64,000 nucleotides of DNA from Limanda limanda (lineage: Eukaryota; Chordata; Actinopteri; Pleuronectiformes; Pleuronectidae). The translations under genes were made by a program, and so were the position numbers. Under the pieces are notes generated by a model, which saw nothing but the letters and a program-made list of their open reading frames with translations, was not told the DNA's origin and searched no databases. Shown here piece by piece: positions 42,168 to 56,124 of this stretch (positions are counted from its first letter, which is position 1; each line of letters opens with the position of its first letter). The stretch is from positions 5,667,430 to 5,731,429 of the forward strand of contig NC_083645.1 of NCBI RefSeq assembly GCF_963576545.1, written 5' to 3'.

Positions 42168-43860
42168 TATAGTCCACATTTTTGTATAATGATGTTCGTT
42201 ACGTCCCACAAGCCTCAATATTTTGTATAAAGACATTAACAGTCATAATCCCATGTTTTTTTAAATTTCTTTTGAGAGCAACATTCTACTGTCATGACAG
42301 TTTTATAATTTCTGTATCTGAAGAGTGACAAATAAAATGATACTTTTTCTGGCTCCCCTACATGTTTTTTCTCTCATCTTCTTGCTGACAAGTAATATAA
42401 AGTGTGTTTAGTGTGGGTAAAAAGAACTTCAATTAGTTGGTTAAACGCGATTGCATTTCACATAAATGACATTCATCACATCTCAAACCACCTACAAATG
42501 TGGTTTGAATCCAGTCTGAAGCAACTCATAATGTGTCATAATGACATATAACATGATGAGATGTAATAAAACCTCCATTTAATTTGTTAGGATGCAATGA
42601 AAACCTGAAGGCACAATCAATATCCTTTGCGTAAAAAAATCTGATTTGAACGCTTCTGATGTGTGTGGTTTTGTTGGTGTGTGTGTGTCTGTATGCATCA
42701 TTAAAGCCAGTTAAGGGCCATGTTTTGTTGACTGACCAAAGTGCTGTTCATGCTGGTGGAAAGGACTGTCAGATCTGTCTATCATTTTCATCACTTCGTC
42801 TCTCTAATCTCCTTCCTTCTCTCTCTGTCTGTCCTTCTCGATCCCTCCATCTGAGTTTAGACATTTGTTTAAATATTGCAATGTTTTGTTGTAAGATTCT
42901 GACATTTCCAGGGAAACTGTCTCACTGTCTACTCTCCGGAGAGAAGATCTAGAAAGACAGATGACTCAGTGGGTTTCTTTGAACAATTATTTGCCAATGT
43001 GTATTGAAAAGAGACTAAATGTAGCAGCTGTTAGAGAACATTTAGCCGAGTGCATCCCACATTTGAGGATCATTTAAGATTTCTCATACTACTTCACAGC
43101 TGATTTGGTATAGCACTATGAACGTTAAGCGAGAGAGGTCACATGTGGTAAGGTGATGCCAACCCTGCTTTGTTAAACTCATGGTCAATGCTCTTATGGG
43201 TTGAGATTTTAAAAGTGCAATGCACACTGCAGAGTCCACCGAGGCTTCTCCCCATCTGTCTTATTCGCCTTGAGGGAGCTCAGCTCTTTAATTACTGGTA
43301 AATATAACATGAACTTGTGAAGATGTAGAGCTCACTCCCTTTTATTGCCATTAAAGCATCCTCTCCCATCGAATTTCTTTGGTGCTTGGTTTTAAAAATC
43401 ATTATGGAAGACAATATATTTTGATCCTTATGTATTTAAAGAAAACACTTACAAAATGGAGAAAGATCAATTGCACTGTTTGATTACTTGCTTTGCTGAG
43501 ATCACACTTTTGTTTTGTTTCGGGTTTTACCACATATATTTGTTTCTGTGGAAACAGTAGATTTCCTCACTGCTTGGTAATAAAAACAATTTTCTGAGTC
43601 ATGAGCAACAACTTCCTCCAAAATAAAACCAAAATATCCAGGATACACGTGCTGTCATCTTGCACTGTTTTTCATTTGGAGTCGGAGTCCAAATGACCAA
43701 TAGTCAGTCTCAGCTGTCAAAAATGACATCTTAGCCTGTTTTTACAAACCCAATCAAAAGTAAAAACTTGAACATACAACAATGTTATGAATAATATCTT
43801 AAAATGAAAGAAACCATCTTTATTAACAATGTATTTGATTTTGATTTTTTTTATTTAGAC
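42168..43860. other. no gene recognised
   Basis: AT-rich sequence without supported genes. Short GT runs lie near 42659-42690. The frame at 42659-42952 is low complexity at its start and has no motif. Confidence 0.45.
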
Positions 43861-43864
43861 CATA

Positions 43865-43925
43865 TCCAATTCACTAACATGGAGGAGATGTGGTTTATGA
43901 CCGACATCTGCCCATTCGTCATGTT
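43865..43925 (+). repeat. fragment of dispersed repeat family D
   Basis: Shares ctaacatggaggagatgtgg and ttatgaccgacatctgccc with the family seen at 20745-21085. Confidence 0.4.
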
Positions 43926-44830
43926 ATGAGTATTCTTAATCATCAATTATTATTGGTTTGGGACCCGATTAAGGACAAACGTCATTTTCAACCCTCTGGT
44001 CTCACAATGTGACATGCTACATATTAGCAAGTGCTAAAGGGCAAGTGAAGGGCGTCAATCCATTACTGACAAAATTTCGAAAGCGCTACTTTTAAGAGGT
44101 TCCACACTCAAACGTCTCATCCGCTTTTCCTCCTCTAAGTCATTTACATTAACACTGAGGTTAGTGAAAGATTCTCGTTCACACACACACACTGGTTGTG
44201 AGTTTATTATGTCTGTCTATAATTAGCGGTGGGCTGGAGAGGAAGCTGTCTTGCCTCTGTCTGTCATGTTATCAGATGACTGACCACCTGACAGTCACTA
44301 TGATTTATCAGCCGGATATTACATTTCCATAATTCCACTCTGATTCTCTTTGCTGCTTTCTCTCACCTCGTCACCTGTCTTTCTCTGTCTTCCTCATACT
44401 TCATTTCATTTTAATACTGGGTAATCACAAAGCTCTCTTTTCCCTGCCGGCTCACCACTGGGAGGTCAGAGGTCAAACTATAGTTGGTAGGGTTCAGTGC
44501 CTTGCATGAGAACACAAAAGGGCTGATACTCAAGGGTTATTATGTTGTGTAATATATGTAAAATGTCATAGTTTGAGCTTTGGTGAAAAGGTTGTTTCTG
44601 GTGATCGACTGGTAACAATAAATACCAAGAGTACAAATTAACCTTTTTATATAAATTATAAATATGTATGAATCATGCAGCCATCATATGACACTTACTA
44701 ATATGATCTGTATATTTGGGGAAATTCAATGGGTTGAATATACATTTTTTAATATTAAGAGAGAGTAGATAAGGAATGCATGTATCCTATTCTTTACCTA
44801 TTTTTTGGCCTCATTTGGGCTGATGTGAAA
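43926..44830. other. no gene recognised
   Basis: AT-rich non-coding sequence. A short CA run lies at about 44183-44192. Confidence 0.4.
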
Positions 44831-44859
44831 GACGTGAACTAAGCTTCAGAGCAGGCTTA

Positions 44860-45065
44860 ACATCTGGTGGAAAGCCAGCTGAAAAGGAGGTTATCAATCA
44901 AAGAAATTAAAGTCAGATTTAGCTTTTGTGCTCTGAGCTGTTGGAACAGTCTGCCAGACGATTGGAGAGCAGCAGGAAATGGTTACATTTCTAACGCAAA
45001 CTTAAATCCTACCCCTTCGGTCTTGCGTTTGACTAAGAATGGTCTTTTATTTACTATATATCTTT
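44860..45065 (+). pseudogene. possible LINE C-terminal fragment
   Basis: The plus-strand frame has RRLSIKEIKVRFSFCALSCW followed by NSLPDDWRAAGN. The pattern (F-x-F-x-A-x3-WNSLP) is usual in the C-terminal domain of L2-group ORF2 proteins. The start codon is not meaningful and the frame then drifts. It is short, so a chance or host-gene match is possible. Confidence 0.35.
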
Positions 45066-45374
45066 AATACCACAACAAATCATACCTGTTCAGATCACAG
45101 CATAACAGCGTCAGTCACAGGCCTAACATAAAAAAGATAAAGTATCAACAGGCACTCTTCAAGAAACCAAAATGGCGGACACCTACGCACATGCACAGAA
45201 ATTTAATCTCTTTGCTAAAACACTCTGAACTAATTAAAGAATGAAAATGAAATATCAAAACATGAAGCAACTTGACTAATATAATCTTATAAAACACATT
45301 AAACATTCTAGACAGCTTACAGACAATTTAAACTATGAACTTTACACATTTGTGTCGCGCTGTAAATCATACAT

Positions 45375-45456
45375 ACCGGTCTCTGTCACTTCCAGAACAT
45401 TCTGGTGAGACCGGTGAAAATAAATACAGTGACCACTCGCGACCTATAGAGGTCGC
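45375..45456. repeat. two small hairpins
   Basis: First hairpin, 45375-45415: accggtctc pairs with gagaccggt, with an inner stem ccaga/tctgg. Second, 45439-45456: gcgacct pairs with aggtcgc around atag. They are 23 bp apart in AT-rich DNA and may mark a small MITE. Confidence 0.6.
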
Positions 45457-48400
45457 CAAACACACGTAAAACACCCAATACAAAATCAATTATATACAAA
45501 AACAGAGGGATTTCTGGTGAAATGAAATAATAATTTGAATACCTGCTACAATTACATCCTCATTTTATCTTATTCTTGTATTTTGTCTCTATCTTTCTTT
45601 CAGCCTGATGAAATAACATCAGCTGCAGTTTACTATTATAGAATTTCAGTCAGGCAACTCACGTTCAAATGTTTATTGCAACAGAAGAACAGGTTAGTGT
45701 TTGGCTTGTAGGCTCCAACTTAATCACTCCCCCAAATATGATTACATAGATATGATGGGAGTGTATCTTATAACCCCACCGTCCGAGCCAACGGGTGTAT
45801 GATGGGGTGGTGGAGGGGCTGAAGCTACAGGAGGCAATTCTGAGGCAGCAGCGGGGCAAGCAAAGGGAGTGAAGGGGGAAATTGTCTCTGCTTAAATAGA
45901 CCGCCTTAAAGGATGGGTGTGTATTAAAGATGATTGTGGAGAGTGAGGTGTCACATGATGTCTGTCACATGATTGGAGAAGCGCAGCTTGAGTTGTCTGC
46001 CTGAACTAGCTTGCAAGCATTGCTCCATTAAAGGAGAAGAAACAGCATTCTTTTAGTCAAATTCCCTGTTTCGACATACATACCCATGAAACTGATTCTG
46101 ATTCCACAAATCCGTCCTTCAACCACATTCCAATGTTGATTATTGGATTCAGATTCAGTGACTGCAGAGTCTGTTGAAGTACACTGAACTCTTTGCCCTG
46201 TTCTTGAGACAGCTTTTTCTTTCCTGCATGGTGCAATATCATGCTGGAGGTCGCCACTGTAATCTGGTAAACTGTGGCCTTAAGAGGATGCAAATGGTCA
46301 GCTCAAGTTATGTTATTTCATGTTATGTATAACTGTCCTGTGTTGCTTAGCCTGTGCCCACTCCAGCCTCAGATTTCGGTTGCTGGCTGAAAGGAGTGAA
46401 GCAGGATGTGGTCATTAGCCCAATCATCTTAATAATGGATGTGTTTTACAACCTGTTCACGCAAGTACTAATTCTTTTTCATGTTTGATGTGAATATTAA
46501 CTGATGCTCCAGACCTGTATCTTCAGGAGTTTGTACATAGGCAACTAGAATAAGTTGTCTTTCTTGAACACATTTACCTGTCATCCAAGCGGCTTCTTCA
46601 GTTCTAACTGATAAGTGGAAGGCATTGAACTTATGTGGATAATGAGAGTCATTATATTAAACTTGAAACCTCCCACTAGATCAAGATAAAATAGGGTAAC
46701 AGTTATTAAATGTATGTATATAAATTCCTTCATATCGGGTTTAAATCAATACAAATTTCTCCCTCCGGCTGTTGATTCAAAAAAGCTAAAGGTCAAATCT
46801 GATGTAGTTTAGATGAAGCATGAGATTGGCAACTGGATTGGGGCGATGTTGGAATGCAGGCGCTGTACCAGATCATATAGGTGGTGAACGGGCAAAGCTC
46901 TTGATTTACCAGTTGGTCTTCATTACAACCCTCACCTCATGAGCTTTTGGTTGTTACAAAAAGAGCAAGATTATGGAGCTTTTTTCCTATCTTATTCAAA
47001 AGTGTGGTCTTTTAGTTTGAGTGCATGACTTGTTGAATTAATGTTCAGATTGTGTATGACTTTCCATCAAAACCCTGCCCTACTCAAATAGCCCCACAAT
47101 CTAGATAATTAATGTGAAACACTGATATTTTTTCTAATATGTTGAAATAATGTCAAGGAGACACAATATATGTGTATTGTATATACAATGCTTGTTTGGA
47201 CCCATCCTGGACCTACTAGGACCCTGGACTGAGTTCTGGCTGGATTCTCAACCCTGACACTGAGCCAGTTATTCTCAGCATTAAAAAGGAGTGTTTAAAA
47301 CAACCTTATAGTCCAAGATAGTTCCTTCCCTCTATTTGACAGTGACAGTAGTTTGTTTTTGTTCATTTCCTTTGCAAGGGGAGCCTCTTGCCGTGATAGG
47401 CATTGTTAATGATTCATTTAAGAGGGCTGGAGCATTCAGAGACATTACCTTGCACAAAAAGTTTTTTTATAGAAAGTGACATCTAAAGAAGGGACAGACA
47501 GAGACAGGTCATTATGCTCAATTAGGGTCCCATTTTAACCAAAGAACTATCTGAAGAGACGATTACAGCCAGCGTTTTGACAGGCATTCTCCTCAGATAT
47601 GTCATCTGCTAATTGCTAATAAAAGTTTGAGTAATGCTGCAATTAAAGTCAGAGGAAATAGGATCCAGAGCGAGCAGTACATTTACTGTTTTGGTATTGA
47701 CTTCAGTGGTGAATACACTTTCTGATCAATTGACTTATACGATAACATAACATTGTGTTTGGGTGCAGTGTTTATATGGAATTAAATTAACGGCATCTTT
47801 TGCACAAGTTTTATAACACCCCCATTTCCAGTTCATTTGGGCAGGTAAATTCCAGTGAATGAATTGAAATGCTAGGCGAAAAGGAAAGTGGTTTATTTTT
47901 AAGTTCACCATCAAAATATGTTAATATGTTAATTTAAAACGAAAATCCCTTTATTTGGGGTGAAGTAAAAGTTTACTAAGTAAAGCTTCCTTCCTATCAG
48001 TCACCCAAGGGAAAGGTAAATGTTACATGCACATGCATACACACTGAAGGAGAAGGGCCAAGAATACAATTTAATCCAGTGCTAATCCAGACGTGTGCCA
48101 GTATCTCTCCTCTGCAACCTTTAAATTCAGGAGCACGAAGCTAATCCTGGCCTTCACTGTCAGGGAATAAAATATAGTACAACAGCCAACATGTCTTAAG
48201 ATGTGTTCAACAAGCACTGTGCAGTGAACTCTTCCACCTGACGTCCAACTGAACAACCTGGAAGAGCTGAGCTTCCAAAGGCGCTTTTATGATCATCAAA
48301 GACTCAGTTTTGCTGTCCAGGTCTCACTTTATTTTTTCCTGGTTAACTGGATTTTTAGGTTAAAACTGTTATTCCCTAAAAGCTTCCTTAACTAGGATTT

Positions 48401-50325
48401 GGGATGAATTAAATATGATTTATGCAGCCTTTACGTATGGATGACATAAATGCATTAGCGGCTTGACTGGTATTCAATACAAGGATAATAAGAAACGCTT
48501 TACATTTGAATTAGAGAAATTCATTAGTATTGTTTTGTACCACAGAGCATTGCTACCATTGAATGTGTGCGTGTGTGTGTTTTTGAAACACTTCAAAATA
48601 TACCTGCAATAAAGGCTATGACTAAAACCCATAAGGTAATATTAAGGTACAACAAACTGGCATTCATTTAGAGGCCATAGTATTGAATTGATTAAAATGC
48701 AATCACCCTTTTAAGATGAACTACAGGACAAGCAGAGCAATTCTGTAGCTCTAATGTGTTCATTCATCAGAATAAAAACAAATCTGCCTTCATCAATTTT
48801 TACAAATGATATATTACATTTAATACACTAGGGGTTTACAATCTGATAAACGTTTTCCTTTTAGCACATCTTCACCTGGTTGTACACTCAGTATTGCTCT
48901 GATGTTGTTGTCGTAAATAGATGTTGGTCTTGCTTTAATTGGTAGCTACAGGCTAACAACAGCTTCTGTTCACTTTCCCAAAGAACTCACCTTCCATTTG
49001 CCACAATCAGATATGAAAGTAATTGAAAGTTTTCCTCTAGCCACAACACTTACAGCAGTTGAGCCTACAGATGCAGGATTTTTCTTATACAGATTTTAAG
49101 GATGGAAAATGGTCACATATCAATATATGGGGTGATATGTCTGTGACATGGATTTATATATTCTTGGGATGAAGGTTGTTTATGGTTTTGCTTTGTGTTG
49201 TATTATATCTCTTTTTTCTTTGGCTTGTAGCTAAATATGGTACAAAACCCCAACCACCCAAAAATTCCATTTCTCTTTGTAAGAGAAGACACATTTGATG
49301 TATTTTCAGGATTTCTATATTAACCCTAGCAATCGCTTTTTCTGCAATATTTCATATAAATACATATTGGACAGCATGTATGCTGATAATGATGTAAGTC
49401 AGAGAATCGGCCAATGAAATAGCTTGACAGATTTTTTCGACAGTCTCAACACAGCAGCACCATAATACACTGACTATCTTAAATAAGACTTAACTTGAAA
49501 CTTGTCTTATATAAATACTTGATGACTTGATACTAGAGATTTAGGCGACAAACTCATTATAAGAGATGATGGGTAATGTAATTTTCATGTAGCCTTTCCA
49601 CCAGTTGAGTTGCCCTCTGCTGGTAAGGAGAGAATACAACAGAGAATAAAGGCACTTGCGAATTGGCTTCACTTTCCAGATACAGAGTCTATGTCCACCT
49701 TTATATTCAAATCAACTAATGCGGACCTTGTGCAGCAGCATTACTCCAGTTATGGACTTATAAAGTTGAGAGCTAAAGTGATTATACATCCAGCAGACAA
49801 AGAGCAACACTAAAATGTATTTGATATCATGTTGTTGACACCTCAAGTCCAACATTCACTTGGCTCTTAGCTGCGTCAAACATTATAGTTGTCCGGGTTG
49901 ACCCCTGTCACATAAAATGTAATCATTTGATCAGCAGAAATACAACTGAGAGCAGCTTTAAAGTGGGACACAAACCAGCATTCATTTATCGTCCTTTTGA
50001 TTAAGCGCCTGTGTCACTGCTTACAAAGCATTCTGGGTATTGATGCAGCAGGAATTTTTGTTGATTGTGAATATAATTGATGCATAGGAGATGATTAAGC
50101 GCCTGGTAACAGGAGAAAAAAATAAATCAGACTTAAAAGGGGAAATGCAGAATATTTATGAGAGTGGCAATGTCTTCTTGACTAACTATTGTTAATGTGT
50201 CCTCTATGGTTTGTATCGTGTATACATCAGGGAAATCAGCTCACACACATATCAATATATGTGAAATACATGTTCCTGAATCATCCCCCTGAAATACATT
50301 TTATAGAAAATGGAAATGTGTCCCC
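45457..50325. other. no gene recognised
   Basis: About 4.9 kb of AT-rich DNA. The frames are short and lack motifs. I see no terminal inverted repeats, LTR or LINE motifs. It may be intronic or intergenic. Confidence 0.5.
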
Positions 50326-50327
50326 TT

Positions 50328-50415
50328 CCACTAACATGGAGGAGCAGGGTTTATGAAATATATAGCAGGCATCCACCAGGTGGCTTCACTTTTTGGGAAC
50401 TTTATGTACAGCCAT
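50328..50415 (+). repeat. fragment of dispersed repeat family D
   Basis: Shares ctaacatggaggagcagggt, ccaccaggtggcttcacttt and ttatgtacagcc with the other copies. Confidence 0.5.
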
Positions 50416-52160
50416 GGTCCTGACACATGACATGACAGGAAACTACAATATATGTCTGGCAATACTATATCTGATGAAATTTATCAGAAAACAGTATTTG
50501 TAATTTGCTTGGGATAATTTTTTCAGTGACCTCATTAAAATCAAATGTGCATTTGGAAGTGCAGATTTTGTCAACAGTGTATACAATACCTTTGTTCCTT
50601 CTGTGGTTTGTGACTGAAAAGGAGAACAAAAATAACAGCTCCAACTAATCACAGCTGATCAAAAATAATTTTCCGCCATTTTCAAGGAGATTCCTTACAA
50701 GAATGATTTAATACATTCCTCAGTGTTCTTGTCACTTAATTGAATTAGTTTAAAACATCACCTCTACACTAGTAATAACAACAGAAGGAGGAGTTGTAGC
50801 TGTAGCACGACAGTAGCATAATTATGAAATTGTAATGGTGGTGCTTGGTGGTTTGTTTCGCTTCCAGTGGCTCTTCACCAAAAGGGTTATTGGTAGTTCT
50901 GGCATTAGAAGTCGGAATAGTGCTTATGGGGCTAAATGTTCCAAAAGTGACAGTACCAGCAGTAGAAGCTGTGTGTCACCTGTGTCCTGCTGTTTGAACT
51001 GAAATGACCTCATGGCAACTCCAAGTGTGAGATCCTCCTTTTTTTTCTTCATCTTCCTCCTATTCCCTTTTCCAGTCAGTCACTCAATAACCAGCTCTAC
51101 CTAGGTGACCTTCTTTCACTTTGCCCTCCTCCCCTCTCTCTCCTTCCATCACACTCTTCTCTATTACTCAGAAAAGAACCTGCTGGAAATGAGAGTGAAA
51201 ATGCATGTGTGCGCATTAGCTGGGGTTTGTGAGTGCACATGGTTTGCATGACTATGATGAAGAAAAGCTGTAGGACAGCTGGGCAAAAAAGGTCGGAGTA
51301 AAACAAAGTGAAGGGAAAGTCAGACAGAGGGGAGCGTGGAAAACAAAGAGGCAGGATTAGAAATGATCCAAACCAGGAACCCTCTTGCTGTGAGACAATA
51401 GCTAAATAGGGGGTGCTAAAGCAGCCCCTGTTTATCAGTTCCTACTTCTGTAATTGGGAATTTAATTTTGGATATTATAGGTTTAAGAGTAGCCGAGTGA
51501 CTCATGTTGAAGATTACACAGTTTAGATGTGAAGCTGCAATTGTCAGCAGATTAGGCAAAAACACAAATTTTGAGAGGCTGAAATCTCACCCCACTTACT
51601 TTTGCACACCTTATTTCCCTATTAGGCTCCAAATAGTGGAGGTTCTGGTTAAGGGAGCTGGATCTTTGGCTTCGTAATTTTCATAATTTCCACTGAACTG
51701 CAAATGCATGGCAGCCAGACAGATTATGTCTGTTACGTAATAGTGCATTAGAGCATGCTGCATGGTGGCAAGTCCCGACCAGGTTTCAACTTTGTTTCAA
51801 GTTCCAAATTTTCCAACATTTTATCTTTTACTCAAACTGCCAAAAGAATAGAAAAGCTTTCAAAATCTGCTTATGTTTTCTTTCATTCCAAATATACTAG
51901 AAAGGAAGAAAAAAACCAACACTTGCTTGGTTTTAATGATGGTTTCCAATCCTGGTCATCCAGCTTTTCTATTACGTCATTATGAGAGTGTGCCAACAAC
52001 CACACTGGAATAATCCAGTTCTCCAATAAAGCCCATCATCATTTTGGCCAATCTAATGTAAGGTCAGCCAAGGTTTTGATGAGTGTCTCTGGCCATATTT
52101 CAGTACCAGCTCTGAATGGCTCTAAATGTATGTGCTATGGCATACAGCCCTTCTCTATGT
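50416..52160. other. no gene recognised
   Basis: AT-rich sequence without supported coding potential. A pyrimidine-rich stretch lies near 51115-51165. Confidence 0.45.
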
Positions 52161-52162
52161 CA

Positions 52163-52405
52163 CCCCCCCCCCCCCCCATCCCTCTTTTCTCCCCTCATAC
52201 CACTCCACAGACACCCTTGATTTTGTCTCTTCTCTCTACTCACATCGTGGAGCATATGGTATCCTTCTATATTCATGGAGTGCGCAGTAGTGTCCTCTCT
52301 CCCTCTCAGTGGTAACGTATATGTCCCTTATGAACATATTGCACCTCTTCTGGCAGGACCTCACTATTGTGTGTGTGTTTGTATGTGTGTGTGCGTGTGT
52401 GTGTT
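52163..52405. repeat. C15 run and (GT)n microsatellite
   Basis: A 15-base C run is at 52163-52177 and an interrupted GT repeat at about 52368-52404. The open frames across this interval are shadows of these low-complexity runs. Confidence 0.9.
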
Positions 52406-55400
52406 GTCCATTACTCTGAAAGCTTCCCTCTCTCTGATTCACTGTGGTTTTAATGACATTTAACCTGCCAGGCCATTTTGAAAATGGGCCATGGCCGTAA
52501 GAAAATCTGATGTATGGTCTCATCTCTGTGTCATGCACACCGCCACATACATTCTGGTAGAGGCATATGTGGTGCAATACACTTAAACACAAATGCATGC
52601 AAATGCACATAGTCATGATAATGTGTGCAACTTTGCCCTTGCAGCTTTTATCATTAACTCCAGCTTCAATATGCAATGGGGGCAGTTCATTCATTAGTTT
52701 CTCTTCCTAACAATATTAGCTGTATTTCACCTCCAACATTATCTGCCCTGTAGATCTTCTATGCCCAACTGCATTCATAATCAACCCCACAGCTGCAGTA
52801 CTGATAACTGCTAAATATAATACACTCCAGCAAAGCGTAGCTTTCATCGCCACAGTGCATTTCTGACAATTGACTTTTTTAAAACATTTTCCATGAATTG
52901 CAATCCTCAAATTTGCAAAAGATCAAGGGCTCCATTTTAACTATCTGAGGACATGGTTTGAAGCGCCTCTGATAGTTTAACAGCAGGGGGGAAAAGATTG
53001 CAGCATCAGAGCCATGGTTCAAAAGGGTATGACTTGTTCTCTTTATTAGTCAAGGGTGAGTTTTGTAATGTAGAGTACCATTTCCCAATTATTTTAAAGG
53101 CCAAGTCTGCTTGTATCTTGGTAAGTTTTTATATATGATAACTGCATATTTCTCAGGTTGTAAGATATAGGAAATTGCCAACACCCCATTATAAGATGGG
53201 TGCTCAGATGGGCCTGATTGCATTGGAACACAAGGGGGGCTTGTGTTCAGCTTAGCACCACTTTTTGAAGGTCCCAAGTACAATACTCGTGCAGATCTGT
53301 GAGTGCAAATAGACATGCACATTATCCTGTGAGACACTCTCACATTCAAGAGACTTGGACAGACAACCTGTCACCAGTGATGAGACAGACTTAAATGTGT
53401 ATCCACTGATGTCCAACTTTATCATTACCTCTTGCAGGCAAGTGTTTACATAGTGCATCATTACTCTTTCGTGTGAATTATGAACATCTAGAGTATGTGC
53501 TAATATCTCAATTAAATACAGTTTCTGTTTCTCTGGCCTTCTTATGATGAGACCAGATGCTTGTCTCTGTTGCTTCTTGCTTCAAGAGTTGTTCATGTTC
53601 ACAGTTATTGATTTAGCTGTCTGTAACATATAAGTGATTGAATGAAACATTAAACGTGAGCGGTATTACCATTTAAGCTGGAGAGTGAGGTTATAGGTTT
53701 CACACTATGTCAGTATAATAGTGAAATCTAACAGGTTTGAGTCATTTTGTCATCACAAAGTGCAAATTGAAGCTCCCACAGTTGTTCAATGTATGAGCTC
53801 AGGGATGGGAAATCAATGACAGAGTAAAAGATTAGTTTGTTTCTGCCATGAAGGTGGGTGTCCAAATAGCTCATGAGTTTACTGGGAGCAAATGGATACG
53901 TCAAGACTTTGTACACAAGCAAATTAGGATGTACTACACACACACACAACACAGATACAGATAGTGAAGTAAATGTAAACCGAACCAGTCCTGAATCTGC
54001 TTTCAACAAGTATCTTTATCAAAGGAAAGCATCATCACAGCTCTCTGAACTCTCAGAAAATTGTTTCAAATCAAGGGAGACTTCTCACTTTATCTTCCTC
54101 TGTCTCTGTCTCAAACAGGCACACACACACTCACCAACACACAGTTATGTTATTCCCTGAAGACATTTCTAAAGACTTGGGTTCTTTCTCAAAAAGGTTT
54201 CAAAGAGCTTCCCTTTGAATTTCTGATGTCCGGGGAAAAGCTCTGGAAGTTTCAAATCACAATGAGAAAACTTCAATACTACTGACACACGTGCACACAC
54301 ACAATCACACATCCACAGACATAAACACACACACACACATTTTGACATAGTCTACACATCCAACCCACACAATTATTCCCTCTTGGATAGGACATCATCT
54401 CGGTTCACAAACAGGTTCTGTCTATTTTTGGCTGTGAAATGAGTACATCAGGTGTGACCACATGTGAAATTCAAATCTAAACATGGGAAGTGTGGTTTTG
54501 GAACATTTTGGTGGCAAAATGTGTGAAGCACCTGTAAATACCCTTGTAAAACCGATGTGATTACCACATGTGCTACCATGATTTCCTTACATTCTCCATA
54601 TATATTGCAACATGTGAAAACCATGTGAAATTCAAAAATAATACTATTTGATTTGAAGACCCAAACATCATGTTGGGGATCACAGCAGCATTTGTTTAAT
54701 TAAAGTGCAGATCCCCAGGTAGTGCAGTATGTTAGCAGAAAGAAGTCTGCTGGTGAGTAACTGTTGCCACAGTTACTCACTGGTTTGGATGGAGACACTG
54801 GGGAAGGCAGAAGGAGCAGATGGTCCAGAGGGATTTATTAGCAGAGAGTTTTAACTGATATTTCATGAGAGGGTTTGACCTGTTTTCCAAGTGTTGGTTC
54901 CAAAACATCTGCTGACTTGCAATAGACACTGGGGAAAATAATAAAAAAGTTTAATAAACATGTGAGTATTTTTGCATCAGTCGTGTTCTGATTGAACAAA
55001 AACAACCATTGGAATTATTGTGTGCAGTTGTGTCTTGACATTGAAAATATGTCATGAAAGAGAACACAGATGGAAGTGATGCTTTCAGATGACTCTCACA
55101 TGACTCGACACAGAAAAGGAAAAGCCATCAATATGGCTCACTAGTAATTCTGCTTTGCAAATCTGAGAAGATTATATCAAACTGTCTTGTTTGCCTTATC
55201 ACAATCAAATTGATTTGTCGACTGGTTTAAAATGTAAAATAAAATGATAAAAAAGATCAAAACAGGAAAAGGCAGAGTTGCATGATCCAGGGAAATTTTA
55301 AGGGTAGGATTTCTCAAATGCAAAGCGAAATTGTGGGTCAAAATTCACCAAAGTTGAAAGCCACACTGTACCACAGGATGCAAATAATTCACTTATGTAT

Positions 55401-56115
55401 AGTGAATGGAAGGAGCTGGTTCGCCACTGCTCGATTTATGCAATCTGCCCTAAAGTGACGTAAATGAAGCAATGCAGTCGGGAGACTCAGTCCACCACAG
55501 GAAAATAGTTCACCACTGTGTTTCACCCCATCATTTACTGTAGAGGACCTGACAGTCTTTGACTGATGAGTCTTTAACAGGGAAGATCATACCATGCTAT
55601 GATGTAAGTCTGTGCTTGCTTGTGTGTTTGAGAGAGAAAAGGGAGCATGGGTTTGCAGATCTCCCCTAAGACTCTCTTGACTTTATTAGGGCCAAGTGAT
55701 TATACCATAAAAATCCCATAATTAAACCCCAAAACACACACCCACAGGGACCAAGGGATTGCAAATGTATTTTTGAGTCCTGAGGGGCACATACACTTCC
55801 ACTCTGTTTATACCAGCAGGACAATGGAGCCAGAGCTTCCAGCTCCATCAAACACATGGTCTACACATGAAACCAAGGGGGGATTGACACTTTGTTTACG
55901 CCTTATTCTGTGGAAAGCAAGGATCTATTAGTAGTCAGCTAGGTATTCATTCAGTCTCATTCTTCTCTGAACATCCTCGGGCCCTCAGATTCATCCCTCT
56001 GTCTTCTTTGAAACAATGCACAATTTAATTGCTAAATATAATAAATAAACTAAACTTAATTAAAATTCATATTAATAAATTAATACTAATAATAAACTAA
56101 TAATTTAGCCTTCAG
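52406..56115. other. no gene recognised
   Basis: About 3.7 kb of AT-rich sequence with CA-rich microsatellites near 53937, 54120 and 54290-54340. The frames are short and without motifs. Confidence 0.5.
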
Positions 56116-56124
56116 AAGGTACCA

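Noticed and set aside
52236..52694. 152-codon minus-strand ORF
   Set aside because: It includes a His/Thr-rich run from a GT microsatellite and has no domain.
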